64,000 bases of DNA from Streptomyces sp. PsTaAH-137 (GCF_003259365.1 NZ_QLLY01000009.1:61244-125243); one strand, 5' to 3'; shown: positions 43,590 through 53,910, numbered from the stretch's first letter. Translations and numbers: made by a program. Notes: generated by a model from the letters alone, not told the origin.

Positions 43590-44478
43590 CACTGCCGTGG
43601 CCGAGACCGCGGACACACGGACGCGGCACCGCTCGCCGATGGCGTCGCCGCAGTCCTTCCTGTGGTCCCGCCGGATCTTCCTGACGCTGCTCACCGGCTT
43701 CGTGCTGCTGCCCGTGTTCGTCATGGTCTCCAGCTCGCTCAAGCCGCTCGAGGACGTCCAGGGCAAGTTCCGCTGGATCCCCAGCGGGCTGACGATCCGT
43801 CCGTACATCGACATCTGGTCGACGGTCCCGCTCGCCAAGTACTTCGTGAACTCGCTGATCGTGGCGGGCGCGGCGACCGTCTGCTCCGTGATCGTCGCGG
43901 TCTTCGCCGCGTACGCGGTCAGCCGCTACCGCTTCAAGGGCAAGCGCGTCTTCACGGTGACCGTGCTGTCGACGCAGATGTTCCCCGGCATCCTCTTCCT
44001 GCTGCCGCTGTTCCTCATCTACGTCAACATCGGCAACGCCACCGGGATCGCCCTGTTCGGCTCGCGCGGCGGACTGATCCTCACCTACATGACGTTCACG
44101 CTGCCGTTCGCGATCTGGATGCTCATCGGCTACTTCGAGTCGGTGCCGCGCGACCTGGACGAGGCCGCCATGGTCGATGGCTGCGGGCCGCTCGGCGCAC
44201 TGTTCCGGATCATCGTGCCCGCCGCGATCCCCGGCATCGTCGCGGTCGCCGTCTACGCGTTCATGACCGCGTGGGGCGAGGTGCTGTTCGCCTCGGTCAT
44301 GACCAACGACGACACCCGCACCCTCTCGGTGGGACTCGGCGCCTACGCCAACCTCAACGACGTGTACTGGAACCAGATCATGGCCGCCTCGCTCGTCGTC
44401 AGCGTGCCCGTCGTCGCCGGCTTCCTCCTGCTGCAGCGCTATCTCGTCACCGGTCTCACCGCCGGTGCGGTCAAGTGA
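43582..44478 (+). CDS. sugar ABC transporter permease
   Basis: The 298-residue partner permease begins inside the end of the upstream gene, with GGAAG of that gene serving as ribosome binding site. It has six membrane segments (first at IFLTLLTGFVLLPVFVMV) and the EAA loop LDEAAMVDGCGPLGALFRIIVP. No ATPase is encoded in the operon. Confidence 0.93.
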   Translation: MSDTAVAETADTRTRHRSPMASPQSFLWSRRIFLTLLTGFVLLPVFVMVSSSLKPLEDVQGKFRWIPSGLTIRPYIDIWSTVPLAKYFVNSLIVAGAATVCSVIVAVFAAYAVSRYRFKGKRVFTVTVLSTQMFPGILFLLPLFLIYVNIGNATGIALFGSRGGLILTYMTFTLPFAIWMLIGYFESVPRDLDEAAMVDGCGPLGALFRIIVPAAIPGIVAVAVYAFMTAWGEVLFASVMTNDDTRTLSVGLGAYANLNDVYWNQIMAASLVVSVPVVAGFLLLQRYLVTGLTAGAVK

Positions 44479-44519
44479 CCGGCCCCCTTACTGCAGACCG
44501 TACTTGTGAAAGGAACCTT

Positions 44520-45884
<1,365 letters not shown>

Positions 45885-45889
45885 GAACG

Positions 45890-45931
45890 CCGTCCCGGTG
45901 GGGCCGACCGGAAGCGGCCCCACCGGGACGG
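45890..45931. terminator. strong bidirectional terminator
   Basis: A 17-bp perfect stem (CCGTCCCGGTGGGGCCG at 45890-45906 with its complement at 45915-45931) and an 8-base loop lie between the convergent GH1 and CstR genes. Confidence 0.85.
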
Positions 45932-45948
45932 TCTCGCCTGTACGGGGG

Positions 45949-46215
45949 TCAGGCGAGGGAGAGGAACAGCTTCTCCAGCTCTTCCTCGGTCAGCGGGGGC
46001 TGTTCGCCCTCCGCCGCGTTCATGCAGTCCCGCATGCCCGACGCGATGATCTTGAAGCCGGCCCGGTCGAGGGCCCGGGACACGGCGGCCAGCTGGGTCA
46101 CCACGTCCTTGCAGTCGCGGCCCGCCTCGATCATCGCGATGACACCGGCGAGCTGGCCCTGGGCGCGGCGCAGTCGCTTGAGGACGGCGTCCGTGGCCGC
46201 CGGGGTGACGCTCAT
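45949..46215 (-). CDS. CstR-type persulfide-sensing repressor (CsoR family)
   Basis: ATG 46215 gives 88 residues of the CsoR/DUF156 four-helix family (LKRLRRAQGQLAGVIAMIE). Cys35 and Cys64 are 29 apart, exactly as the reactive cysteines of CstR (31 and 60). The His of the copper sensor CsoR motif (four residues before the second Cys) is a Gly here. This argues for persulfide rather than Cu(I) sensing. It overlaps the rhodanese gene (ATGA) and ends the operon. Two CsoR/CstR-type operators lie before the operon. Confidence 0.88.
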   Translation of the reverse strand: MSVTPAATDAVLKRLRRAQGQLAGVIAMIEAGRDCKDVVTQLAAVSRALDRAGFKIIASGMRDCMNAAEGEQPPLTEEELEKLFLSLA

Positions 46216-46778
46216 GCGCGCAGCGCGGCGCGGGCCGCGTCCAGGGCGTCGGGCGCCGGACGGTTGACGGGCAGCTTGCCCAGCACGGCCGCCATGGCGC
46301 AGGAGTTGGTCACGGCCGAGTAGACGAGGCCGGAGGCGACACCCGCGGCCAGCAGTCGGGCCTTCGGCGCGCGGCGGCCGAGCGCGATCCCGGCCAGGAC
46401 CAGCGCACCTGCCGTGAACCGGACCTGGCGGTCCATCGCCCATACCGCGCGGCCCTCGACGGCAGCCGTGTCGACGGGCAGTCCCTCGGCGGTCCACGCC
46501 TGGGTGCCGCCGCCGAGGCCGACCGCGTCCACGCCCGCCTCGGCCAGCTTGGCGCAGGCGGCGGCGGAGCGCTGCCCGGCGGCGCAGACCACGACGAGGC
46601 GGCGCCGCTCGGCGGCGGAGCGCAGGTCGGGCAGGAGCGCGTCGAGGTGGTCGGCCGGCACGTTCACCGCGCCGGGCACATGGCCGGAGGCGAACTCGCC
46701 GGGCGCCCGCACGTCGATGACGAGGGTGCTGTCGGCGGGGCGGGCGCGCAGCTCCGCCGGGGCGAGGGTGGTGCTCAT
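46212..46778 (-). CDS. rhodanese with membrane tail (YgaP-like)
   Basis: ATG 46778 gives 188 residues. A rhodanese domain (about 5-105) has active-site Cys65 in VVCAAGQRS. A DUF2892-type hydrophobic hairpin follows (about 115-165), so the domain is held at the inner face of the membrane. It transfers sulfane sulfur and, with the neighbouring genes, handles persulfides. Coupled to the CstR gene by a four-base overlap. Confidence 0.87.
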   Translation of the reverse strand: MSTTLAPAELRARPADSTLVIDVRAPGEFASGHVPGAVNVPADHLDALLPDLRSAAERRRLVVVCAAGQRSAAACAKLAEAGVDAVGLGGGTQAWTAEGLPVDTAAVEGRAVWAMDRQVRFTAGALVLAGIALGRRAPKARLLAAGVASGLVYSAVTNSCAMAAVLGKLPVNRPAPDALDAARAALRA

Positions 46779-46828
46779 GGGTTCTCCCTGAAGTGTGGGG
46801 GGATCGTGGGTGGGGGTACGGGTGGGGG

Positions 46829-48451
46829 TCAGGCGGCCTGGCCCGCGGACCAGGTGGCGTAGCCGCCGTCCAAGTTGGCCGCGTCGCGGCCCAGTCCGGC
46901 GAGCAGACGCAGTGCGGTGTGGCCGCGCAGACCGACCTGGCAGTGGACGAGGAGGTCACCGTCGGGCAGCTCGGCGGCCCGGTCGCGCAACTCGTCGAGC
47001 GGGATGTTGACCGCGCCCGGGATGGCGCCCCGGGCGTGCTCGGCCGCCGTCCGGACGTCGACGAGGGCGGCGCCGGCCGCCCGCGCCGCGTCCAGTTCGT
47101 GCCACTGGACGGTGCGGTCGGTACGGGTCACGAGGTTCTCGGCGATCATCCCCGCCATGTTGACCGGGTCCTTCGCCGAGCCGTACGGCGGGGCGTACGC
47201 CAGCTCCAGATCGGCCAGGTCGGGCGCGGTCAGGCCGCCCGCGATCGCGGTGGCGAGCACGTCGACCCGCTTGTCGACACCGTCCGCGCCGACCGCCTGC
47301 GCGCCGAGGATGCTCAGGTCGTCCGGGTCGAACAGGACCTTCAGCGCGATGGGGGAGGCGCCGGGGTAGTAACCCGCGTGCGATCCGGGGTGCAGGTGCA
47401 GCGCCTGGTACCGGCGGCCCGCGGCGCGCAGCCGCTTCTCGTTCCAGCCGGTGGCCGCCGCGGTGAGCCCGAAGACCTGGACGACAGCGGTGCCGGTGGC
47501 GGGCCGGGCCGACACCGGGCGTCCGGCGATCGCGTCGGCGACGAGCCGGCCGTGTCGGTTGGCCAGGTTCGCCAGCGGCACGAGCGTGCTCTCGCCGCTC
47601 AGCGCGTCCCGCTTCTCCGCCGCGTCGCCCACCGCGTAGACGGCGTCGTCGCTGGTGCGGCCGCGCTCGTCGACGGCGATGCCGCCGCGCGGGCCGATCG
47701 CGAGACCGGCGGCGCGGGCCAGGCCGACGTCGGGACGGACCCCGATCGCCATGAGGACGAGGTCGGCGGGGACGGTCCGGCCGTCGTCCAGGACGACCTC
47801 GTGGTCCCGGATCTCCTTCAGCTGCGTACCGAGCGCCAGGTCGACACCGCCCGCCCGCAGCTCGGCGGCGAGCGGCGCGGCCATCTCCGCGTCGAGCGGC
47901 GGCAGCACCTGCCCGGCCAGCTCCACCAGCGTCACGTCGAGACCGCGGTGGCGCAGGTTCTCCGCGGCCTCCACGCCGATGAACCCGGCGCCGACGACCA
48001 CGGCCGAGCGCGCGCCCGCCGCCAGCTCGCCCGCGATCCGGTCGGTGTCCGAGACGTCCCGCAGGGTGAACGCCCGCTCCGCACCCGGCAGTTCCGGCAC
48101 GAAGGGCCGGGCGCCCGGGCTGAGCACAAGCCGGTCGTACGCCTCGGTGTACTCCGTGCCGGCCGCGAGATCCCGCACCGTCACGGTCCGGCCCGCGGTG
48201 TCCACGGCGACGGCCTCGCTGCGCACCCGCACATCGATGCGGAACCGGGCACGCAGCGCCTCGGGGGTCTGGACGAGCAGCGCGTCGCGCTCCTCTATGA
48301 CGCCGCCCAGGAAGTACGGCAGCCCGCAGTTCGCATAGCTGACATGGGCGCCGCGCTCCAGCACGACGATCTCCGCCTGCTCGTCCAGGCGGCGCAGACG
48401 CGTCGCCGCGGACATGCCGCCCGCCACGCCTCCGACGATCACGACCTTCAC
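46829..48451 (-). CDS. CoA-disulfide/polysulfide reductase fused to rhodanese
   Basis: GTG 48451, with CGGAGG five bases upstream, gives 540 residues. An in-frame ATG at 48502 was rejected because it lies between the two operators. The FAD domain starts VVIVGGVAGG, and Cys42 in SYANCGLPYF is the CoADR redox cysteine. An NAD-binding domain and a dimerisation domain (YAPPYGSAKDPVNMAG) follow. A C-terminal rhodanese (about 445-540) has loop CQVGLRG. Enzymes of this class reduce CoA persulfide or polysulfide. First gene of a three-gene sulfur-stress operon. Confidence 0.9.
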   Translation of the reverse strand: MKVVIVGGVAGGMSAATRLRRLDEQAEIVVLERGAHVSYANCGLPYFLGGVIEERDALLVQTPEALRARFRIDVRVRSEAVAVDTAGRTVTVRDLAAGTEYTEAYDRLVLSPGARPFVPELPGAERAFTLRDVSDTDRIAGELAAGARSAVVVGAGFIGVEAAENLRHRGLDVTLVELAGQVLPPLDAEMAAPLAAELRAGGVDLALGTQLKEIRDHEVVLDDGRTVPADLVLMAIGVRPDVGLARAAGLAIGPRGGIAVDERGRTSDDAVYAVGDAAEKRDALSGESTLVPLANLANRHGRLVADAIAGRPVSARPATGTAVVQVFGLTAAATGWNEKRLRAAGRRYQALHLHPGSHAGYYPGASPIALKVLFDPDDLSILGAQAVGADGVDKRVDVLATAIAGGLTAPDLADLELAYAPPYGSAKDPVNMAGMIAENLVTRTDRTVQWHELDAARAAGAALVDVRTAAEHARGAIPGAVNIPLDELRDRAAELPDGDLLVHCQVGLRGHTALRLLAGLGRDAANLDGGYATWSAGQAA

Positions 48452-48479
48452 GGGAACCTCCGATTTCAGCTTCGACTTT

Positions 48480-48516
48480 ATACCCCCGAGGGTATCAGCC
48501 ATACCCTGGGGGGTAT
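48480..48516. promoter_or_regulatory. tandem CsoR/CstR-type operators
   Basis: ATACCCCCGAGGGTAT (48480-48495) and ATACCCTGGGGGGTAT (48501-48516) are two palindromes with centres 21 bp apart, matching the TACCC-GGGTA layout of CsoR-family sites. They precede the CoADR-rhodanese start by 29 bases. Confidence 0.85.
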
Positions 48517-48656
48517 GAAACGGACGGGGTGAGAGTGATCACGTACCGCCGTGCGCGGAGCCGAGCGGAAAGTCGGACAGAAGGTGTCGGGATTCGCGGG
48601 GATGCTCGGGGTGTCCGGTCGGCGCGACCGGGTGGACCGACACGAAAGAGCAGGTC

Positions 48657-49604
48657 ATGACGGACACAACAGATCCCGGCAGCACCTCGGACGACCGGCC
48701 GCTGCGCGGCAGGGTGGCCCTCGTCGCGGGTGCCACGCGCGGCGCGGGCCGCGGCATCGCCGTGGAACTCGGCGCGGCGGGCGCCACCGTCTACGTCACC
48801 GGACGCACCACCCGCGAGCGGCGCTCCGAGTACGACAGGCCCGAGACGATCGAGGACACCGCCGACCTGGTGAGCGCGGCGGGCGGCGTCGGCATCGCCG
48901 TCCCCACCGACCATCTGGAACCGGACCGGGTGCGCGCCCTCGTCGAGCGGGTCGACGCCGAACAGGGACGCCTCGACGTCCTCGTCAACGACATCTGGGG
49001 CGGCGAACACCTCTTCGCCTGGGACGCGCCCGTCTGGGAGCACGATCTCGACAAGGGGCTACGCCTGCACCGCCTCGCCGTCGAGACGCACGCCGTCACC
49101 AGCCACTTCGCGCTGCCGCTGCTGCTGCGCGCCCCCGGCGGCCTGGTCGTCGAGATGACCGACGGCACCGCCGACTACAACGCGGCGCACTACCGCAACT
49201 CCTTCTTCTACGACCTCGCCAAGAGCGCCGTGCTGCGCATGGCGTTCTCCCTCGGCCACGAACTCGGCCCGCGCGGCGCCACCGCCGTCGCCCTGACACC
49301 CGGCTGGATGCGCTCGGAGATCATGCTCGACGCGTTCAAGGTCACCGAGGAGACCTGGCGCGACGCGCTCGCCACCGAGCCGCACTTCGCGATCTCGGAG
49401 ACGCCGCGCTACACCGGACGCGCCGTCGCCGCGCTCGCCGCCGACCCGGAGGTGGCCCGGTTCAACGGGACCTCCCAGTCCAGCGGCGGCCTCGCCAGGA
49501 CCTACGGGTTCACCGACCTCGACGGCAGCAGGCCGGACGCCTGGCGCTACCTCGTGGAGGTGCAGGACACCGGCAGGCCCGCGGACGTCACCGGATACCG
49601 CTGA
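48657..49604 (+). CDS. SDR-family oxidoreductase
   Basis: ATG 48657 gives 315 residues. The Rossmann glycine motif GATRGAGRG, a VND variant of the NNAG strand and the active-site Tyr-x-x-x-Lys in FFYDLAKSA are present. The RTT after the second strand (VYVTGRTTRE) suggests NADP preference. It is longer than a minimal SDR, with a C-terminal extension (FTDLDGSRPDAWRYL). Substrate unknown; it is alone between the sulfur operon and a small convergent gene. Confidence 0.85.
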   Translation: MTDTTDPGSTSDDRPLRGRVALVAGATRGAGRGIAVELGAAGATVYVTGRTTRERRSEYDRPETIEDTADLVSAAGGVGIAVPTDHLEPDRVRALVERVDAEQGRLDVLVNDIWGGEHLFAWDAPVWEHDLDKGLRLHRLAVETHAVTSHFALPLLLRAPGGLVVEMTDGTADYNAAHYRNSFFYDLAKSAVLRMAFSLGHELGPRGATAVALTPGWMRSEIMLDAFKVTEETWRDALATEPHFAISETPRYTGRAVAALAADPEVARFNGTSQSSGGLARTYGFTDLDGSRPDAWRYLVEVQDTGRPADVTGYR

Positions 49605-49625
49605 GCCCTGGTGGCCGTTCGAGCT

Positions 49626-49871
49626 CTACCGGTCGTCCGGGTCGTCGATGCGCGCGGGCCAGATCCCGCTGCCGCCGCCGCGCCACTCCACGACGTCCGG
49701 ATCGTCGAGCGGCGCGTCGTCGAGACCGGCCCGGCGCAGGAACGCCACCACGTCCGTCACCGACCGGGCGAGGCCCGAGTCCTCGCCCCGAATGTAGACC
49801 CGGCGCCCGCCGGGCTGGGCCGCGTGCACCACGACCGAGGGATAACCGTTGCGTCCTGCGTCATCGATCAT
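49626..49871 (-). CDS. small hypothetical protein
   Basis: ATG 49871 after AGGAAG gives 81 residues (MIDDAGRNGYPSVVVH), acidic, with a basic core RRVYIRG and ending IDDPDDR. I recognise no family. Codon bias agrees with its neighbours. Convergent with the SDR gene. Confidence 0.6.
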   Translation of the reverse strand: MIDDAGRNGYPSVVVHAAQPGGRRVYIRGEDSGLARSVTDVVAFLRRAGLDDAPLDDPDVVEWRGGGSGIWPARIDDPDDR

Positions 49872-50211
49872 GGACTCAGCTTCCTCGCACCGATGCCCGG
49901 CCGCACCTCGCGGAGGTGGACGGGCAGGACGGTGAATCGGACGGCGTGCGCGATACGCGACGGCGCCGACGGGGCACATCCGCGCTCCGGCTCCGCCCCG
50001 TGGCAGGATCCGGTCGTCCCGCTTTCCGCGTCGCCGTGGGCAGCGCGGAAAGCGGGACGACCGGAGCATGGTGGAGGGCGCCCCCGTGACCGGGGACACC
50101 CTGCGCTGTCCGCACCCCGTGGCCGAAACGGCCGAAAACAGCCCGTAGTCGGACCAGTTGGGTTTGCGTGAGCGGTCGGCCGCGCACCAGGATTCCGGTT
50201 ACGGTGCTCTG
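49872..50211. other. gene-poor region with long perfect hairpin
   Basis: These 340 bases between divergent genes hold the 21-bp stem-loop at 50010-50064 and a short GGCCGAAACGGCC palindrome near 50142. No protein-coding gene was supported. Confidence 0.55.
50010..50064. repeat. 21-bp perfect inverted repeat, 13-base loop
   Basis: Arms 50010-50030 (CCGGTCGTCCCGCTTTCCGC...) and 50044-50064 are fully complementary. It lies between divergent promoters, so a simple terminator role is unlikely. It may be a small RNA, a regulator target or a remnant MITE. Confidence 0.8.
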
Positions 50212-51552
50212 GTGGTGATCAACACGCAAGGCGACAACGAGGCACGATCCGCGGGCCCGGGGACGGCGCTGCTGCTCGCGGCGGCCCCCGTCGGCAAGGG
50301 ATGCCTCATCGACGCGGCGGCCGTCCTGCCCGCACTCGCCGCGGTCCCGCCGAGCGCGCTCACCGGCACCGCGGCGGCCACCGTCGTCGAACTCGCCGAC
50401 CCGCTCGACCCGCAGACCGTCCTCACCCGGATACGGACCGCCGCCGCGCTGCCCGGACAGCTGCACGTGTACGTCACCGGCCAGCTCCACCTCGACCACC
50501 GCCAGCACCTTCTCCACCTGGCCCTGGCCCGCACCACCCCGTCGACGCTGCGCTACACGGCGCTGCCCTGGCACTGGCTCACCGGTGAACTGGCCCTGCG
50601 GCCCCCGCACACCACCACCGTCGTCCTCGACCTGGTCGCCGACGCCGACGCCTGGCCGCACGTGCGCGGCGGCGGTGTCGGTCTCGGCCACGGCGTCCGC
50701 GTCTTCGGCCGTGTCAGCCCGCCGCCGTCCCGCCGCACGGTCCTGACCCCCGACTACCTCAGGACGTACGCCGACATCTGGCGCACCGGCGCCCGCCCGC
50801 ACCTCGCGCGGCTCCACGAGGCCGCGGCCGACCGCTCGGGCCCGGCGGAGGCGCTGTTCGTGGCGATGGACACGCCGGTGCGGGCGTTCCCGACGGCGCA
50901 GTCGGGCCCCGCCACCGCTCCGGCGCCGCGCAGCGTCGTACGGGGGACGGCTCCCGTGGCGTCGGCGGCCCCTGTCGTGGTGCCGCAGCACCCGGCCCCG
51001 ATGCCGGTGCCCGTCCCCGCGCCGCCCCTGCCGGCTTTCGCCCCCACGGCCACCGTGCCCGTCGCGGTACCCGTGCCCCCCGCCCGCGTCACCGCGCCCC
51101 CGGCGGAACCCGTCCCCGCCGAGGACCCCCACCCCGCCCTGCTCGCCGCCGCTCGGGCGGGCCGGCACGCCGAGGCCGCCGCCCTCGCGGCGCGCTGGGA
51201 GGAAGAGGCGCTGCGGGTCCACGGGCCCGGGTCCGCGCAGGCCGTGCACTGGCTGGAGGTGCGGGCGGACCTCGCACGCCTCGCGCACGATCCCGGCCGC
51301 AGTTGCGCCTTGTGGTCCGAAGTGGCGCAAGGGCGGCTGGCCCGTGGGGAGGCGCCCACCGACGAGGACGTGGAGGCGGCCGTCGACCGTGCCCACCACC
51401 AGTGGGAGCAGCTCGGGGACCCGCACCGGGCCCACGCCCTCGCCGTCGTCCTCACCGCGCTGCGCCAGCAGGTGCCGGGCCGCCGCCCGGGCGCCCTGGA
51501 GGCGATCCACCGGCGTCTGGAGGCGCTGGGCACCCCGTCACCGCTCGGCTAG
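50212..51552 (+). CDS. conserved-looking hypothetical with Pro-rich linker and TPR-like C-terminus
   Basis: The start is uncertain: GTG 50212 or 50215 (about 446 residues), or TTG 50158; none has a good ribosome binding site. The N-terminal part (about 1-230) looks like a globular alpha/beta domain (GPGTALLLAAAPVGKG). A Pro/Ala/Val-rich linker follows (about 255-345). The C-terminal third is helical with TPR-like spacing (ALLAAARAGRHAEAAALAARWEEEALRVHG), reminiscent of Streptomyces proteins linked to signalling. No enzymatic motif recognised. Confidence 0.68.
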   Translation: MVINTQGDNEARSAGPGTALLLAAAPVGKGCLIDAAAVLPALAAVPPSALTGTAAATVVELADPLDPQTVLTRIRTAAALPGQLHVYVTGQLHLDHRQHLLHLALARTTPSTLRYTALPWHWLTGELALRPPHTTTVVLDLVADADAWPHVRGGGVGLGHGVRVFGRVSPPPSRRTVLTPDYLRTYADIWRTGARPHLARLHEAAADRSGPAEALFVAMDTPVRAFPTAQSGPATAPAPRSVVRGTAPVASAAPVVVPQHPAPMPVPVPAPPLPAFAPTATVPVAVPVPPARVTAPPAEPVPAEDPHPALLAAARAGRHAEAAALAARWEEEALRVHGPGSAQAVHWLEVRADLARLAHDPGRSCALWSEVAQGRLARGEAPTDEDVEAAVDRAHHQWEQLGDPHRAHALAVVLTALRQQVPGRRPGALEAIHRRLEALGTPSPLG

Positions 51553-51576
51553 GACGCCGGGCTCACGCGGGAGCCG

Positions 51577-52428
51577 TCAGCACGTGCGCCGCACGTAGCC
51601 CTTGGTCCCCGCCGGTCGCACATCCACGTCGCGCAGTACGAGCGACAGCCGCTTGCCGTAGGTGCGGCAGGCCCGCGCGAAGTCGGCGGGCCGGTACTCG
51701 ACGGCGAAGACCCGGTCGTCGTACGCCTTCGCGTACGCACCGCACTCGTCGTAGCTCCCGCACTCCTCGGACACGGCGAAGTCGAAGCCGACGGCGGACC
51801 GCTTCGGAAGGAGTTCGGCGGTGTTCTTCTGGCCGACCGCGAGACCGGCCGCGTGCGCCCGGTCCGCGAGGAGCCGTGCGAAGGCGACCGCGTCCGAGGC
51901 GTCGAGCAGACCGTCCGAGCGCGAGTAGGAGTCCAGGTTGTCCAGCTCGACGGCCTGGAAGCCGTCGTCGGCGCAGCCCTCGATCCAGCCGCCGACGGTC
52001 TTCGCCAGCCGCGCCCGTTTGGCCGCCGTCGAGAGGTCGAACAGGGCCTCGTCCCAGTCCTCGTCGATGACCACGTCGCCGTCGTCGTCCCGCAGCAGGA
52101 GATCGGGGTCGTCGCGCTCCCACCGGCGCAGCGCGTCCGGCTGCGCCTGGAACGCGTTGACGTAGCAGACGTTGTACAGCCCCTTCACCGGGTCCGCGCT
52201 CCGGTCGCGGGAGACGGCCTGCACCCCGGACGGCGGCTTGTAGGGCCCGCCGATCTGGTAGTCGAAGCCGACGTGCGGTGTCGGCAGGACCACGTCCGGG
52301 GTGTCGGAGCCGGAACCGGACGGCGAGGACGTCGACGAGCAGGCGGTCAGCAGGAGTACGGCGGCGAGGACGAGCCCGACGGCTGAGGGGCGGGCGGAAC
52401 GACGCGAGGGCGGGACGAAGATCACCAC
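51577..52428 (-). CDS. GH114-like endo-alpha-1,4-polygalactosaminidase lipoprotein
   Basis: GTG 52428 (or GTG 52425) gives 283 residues. A basic n-region and lipobox LLLTAC put it on the membrane surface. The GH114-type barrel is recognised by FDYQIGGPYKPP near the start, CYVNAFQ on strand 2, DEDWDEALFDLS, and ELDNLDSYSRSDGL. Acidic residues in ELDNLDSY and SEECGSY are candidate catalytic groups. GH114 enzymes cleave galactosaminogalactan-type polymers, another fungal matrix polysaccharide, which fits the theme of the window. Activity not proven. Confidence 0.8.
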   Translation of the reverse strand: MVIFVPPSRRSARPSAVGLVLAAVLLLTACSSTSSPSGSGSDTPDVVLPTPHVGFDYQIGGPYKPPSGVQAVSRDRSADPVKGLYNVCYVNAFQAQPDALRRWERDDPDLLLRDDDGDVVIDEDWDEALFDLSTAAKRARLAKTVGGWIEGCADDGFQAVELDNLDSYSRSDGLLDASDAVAFARLLADRAHAAGLAVGQKNTAELLPKRSAVGFDFAVSEECGSYDECGAYAKAYDDRVFAVEYRPADFARACRTYGKRLSLVLRDVDVRPAGTKGYVRRTC

Positions 52429-52753
52429 AGAACCTTAAGGGCCACGGCGCCGTGACCCACCTCACGCGCCCCTCGGGGACGGCCGGGAACAACAAGGCCC
52501 CCTTGCCCGTTGAACCCACCGTGGACGCGGATGGGACAGTGTCCCCGGGCCCTACCGATAGCCCGCAGGGAAGATCGTTCGGCTGAAGCCCTGCGGAGCC
52601 CCCCGCCGAGAGGCGACCGCCATCCGTGCCCACACAGAGCCGCCCCGGCCGTGATCCCCCGTCGCGGTCGGGGCTTCCTGCTGTGCGGGGCCGCACAGCG
52701 GTTCTTGATCGATCCATGTCCCATCCTGGCGTCTGCGACTACAGTTCGGGGGC
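52429..52753. other. intergenic region with two hairpins
   Basis: These 325 bases hold two stem-loops: 52642-52674 (10-bp stem) and 52681-52698 (8-bp perfect stem, CTGTGCGG/CCGCACAG). They lie 56-112 bases upstream of the nitroreductase-like gene. No coding sequence supported. Confidence 0.5.
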
Positions 52754-53146
52754 ATGGCGCGTGATCAGGACACTCGGCACCGGCTCGTCACCACGTTCCA
52801 GCGCAGCGTCGTCAACCCGCTGACCAGACGGCTGCCGGGACAGATGCTCATCGAGACGACCGGCCGGGTCTCGGGGGAGCCCCGCCGCACCCCCGTCGGC
52901 GGACGGCGGATCGGCGACACCTTCTGGCTCGTCTCGGAGTTCGGGCTCGCGTCGCAGTACGTGCGGAACATCCGGGCCAGCCCCGACGTCCGGGTCAGGA
53001 TCCGCGGCCGCTGGTACCACGGGGTGGCCCACCTGCTGCCCGAGGACGACGCCCGGGCCCGGCTCAGGACGCTGCCGTTCTTCAACAGCGCGGCGGTCCG
53101 CGCCTTCGGCGACCAACTCCTCACGATCCGGGTCGACTTGGCCTGA
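52754..53146 (+). CDS. F420-dependent nitroreductase-family protein (Ddn-like)
   Basis: ATG 52754 gives 130 residues of the deazaflavin-dependent split-barrel family: ETTGRVSGEPRRTPVGG, FWLVSEFGLASQYVRNIRASPDVRVRI and the Gly-rich GRWYHG. Known relatives reduce quinones or nitro-drugs with reduced F420. It stands alone between divergent and same-strand genes. Confidence 0.88.
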   Translation: MARDQDTRHRLVTTFQRSVVNPLTRRLPGQMLIETTGRVSGEPRRTPVGGRRIGDTFWLVSEFGLASQYVRNIRASPDVRVRIRGRWYHGVAHLLPEDDARARLRTLPFFNSAAVRAFGDQLLTIRVDLA

Positions 53147-53220
53147 CGGCGAGTCGGCCCGGCCGGGCGTGGACACGTCAGCGTTCTTCGGACGGGGCCC
53201 GGCCCTGGCATGATCGGGGC

Positions 53221-53904
53221 ATGGCAGAACGTGTGATCGCCGCGTGTGACGGCGCGTCCAAAGGAAACCCCGGTCCGGCCGCCTGGGCCTGGGTGGTCGC
53301 CGACGGCGACGAGAAGGTCGTCCAGTGGGAGGCCGGTGCGCTGGGCACCGCGACGAACAACGTCGCGGAACTCACGGCCCTGGAGCGGCTGCTGACCACG
53401 GTCGCGGCCGATGTCGCGCTGGAGGTCCGGATGGACTCCCAGTACGCGATGAAGGCCGTCACGACCTGGCTGCCCGGCTGGAAGCGCAAGGGCTGGAAGA
53501 CCGCGTCCGGCAAGCCGGTCGCCAACCAGGAACTGGTCGCCCGCATCGACGCCCTCCTGGAGGGCCGCTCGGTCGAGTTCAAGTACGTCCCCGCCCACCA
53601 GGTCGACGGCGACCCGCTCAACGACTTCGCGGACCGCGCCGCCAGCCAGGCCGCCGTCGCGCAGCAGGACGCGGGCAGCGCGCTCGGTTCCCCGGAGCCG
53701 CCGCCCTCCTCGCCGTCGTCGGCCGCCCCGGCCCGCGCCAAGACGCCCCGGCGCAAGACCGCGGGCGGGAGCGGTTCCTCCTCGCGCACCCTCAAGGCCA
53801 AGTTCCCCGGCCGCTGCCGGTGCGGACGCTCGTACGCCGCCGGTGAGGACATCGCCAAGAACCCCGACGGCTGGGGTCACCCGGAGTGCCGCGAGTCGGT
53901 GTGA
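53221..53904 (+). CDS. RNase HI with C-terminal Cys/His cluster
   Basis: ATG 53221 gives 227 residues. The RNase H fold (about 1-145) has catalytic Asp10 (ACDGASKGNPGP), Glu in NNVAELTALE, Asp in RMDSQYAMK and the last Asp in NDFADRAA. A Ser/Pro-rich linker leads to a C-terminal module with GRCRCGRSY and WGHPEC, which could bind zinc. It removes RNA from RNA-DNA hybrids. The tail may target nucleic acids. Confidence 0.9.
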   Translation: MAERVIAACDGASKGNPGPAAWAWVVADGDEKVVQWEAGALGTATNNVAELTALERLLTTVAADVALEVRMDSQYAMKAVTTWLPGWKRKGWKTASGKPVANQELVARIDALLEGRSVEFKYVPAHQVDGDPLNDFADRAASQAAVAQQDAGSALGSPEPPPSSPSSAAPARAKTPRRKTAGGSGSSSRTLKAKFPGRCRCGRSYAAGEDIAKNPDGWGHPECRESV

Positions 53905-53910
53905 CGGCAC

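Noticed and set aside
48452..48502. ATG 48502 as start of the CoADR-rhodanese
   Set aside because: It lies between the two CstR operators with no ribosome binding site, and the extra 17 residues precede the FAD-binding strand. GTG 48451 has CGGAGG.
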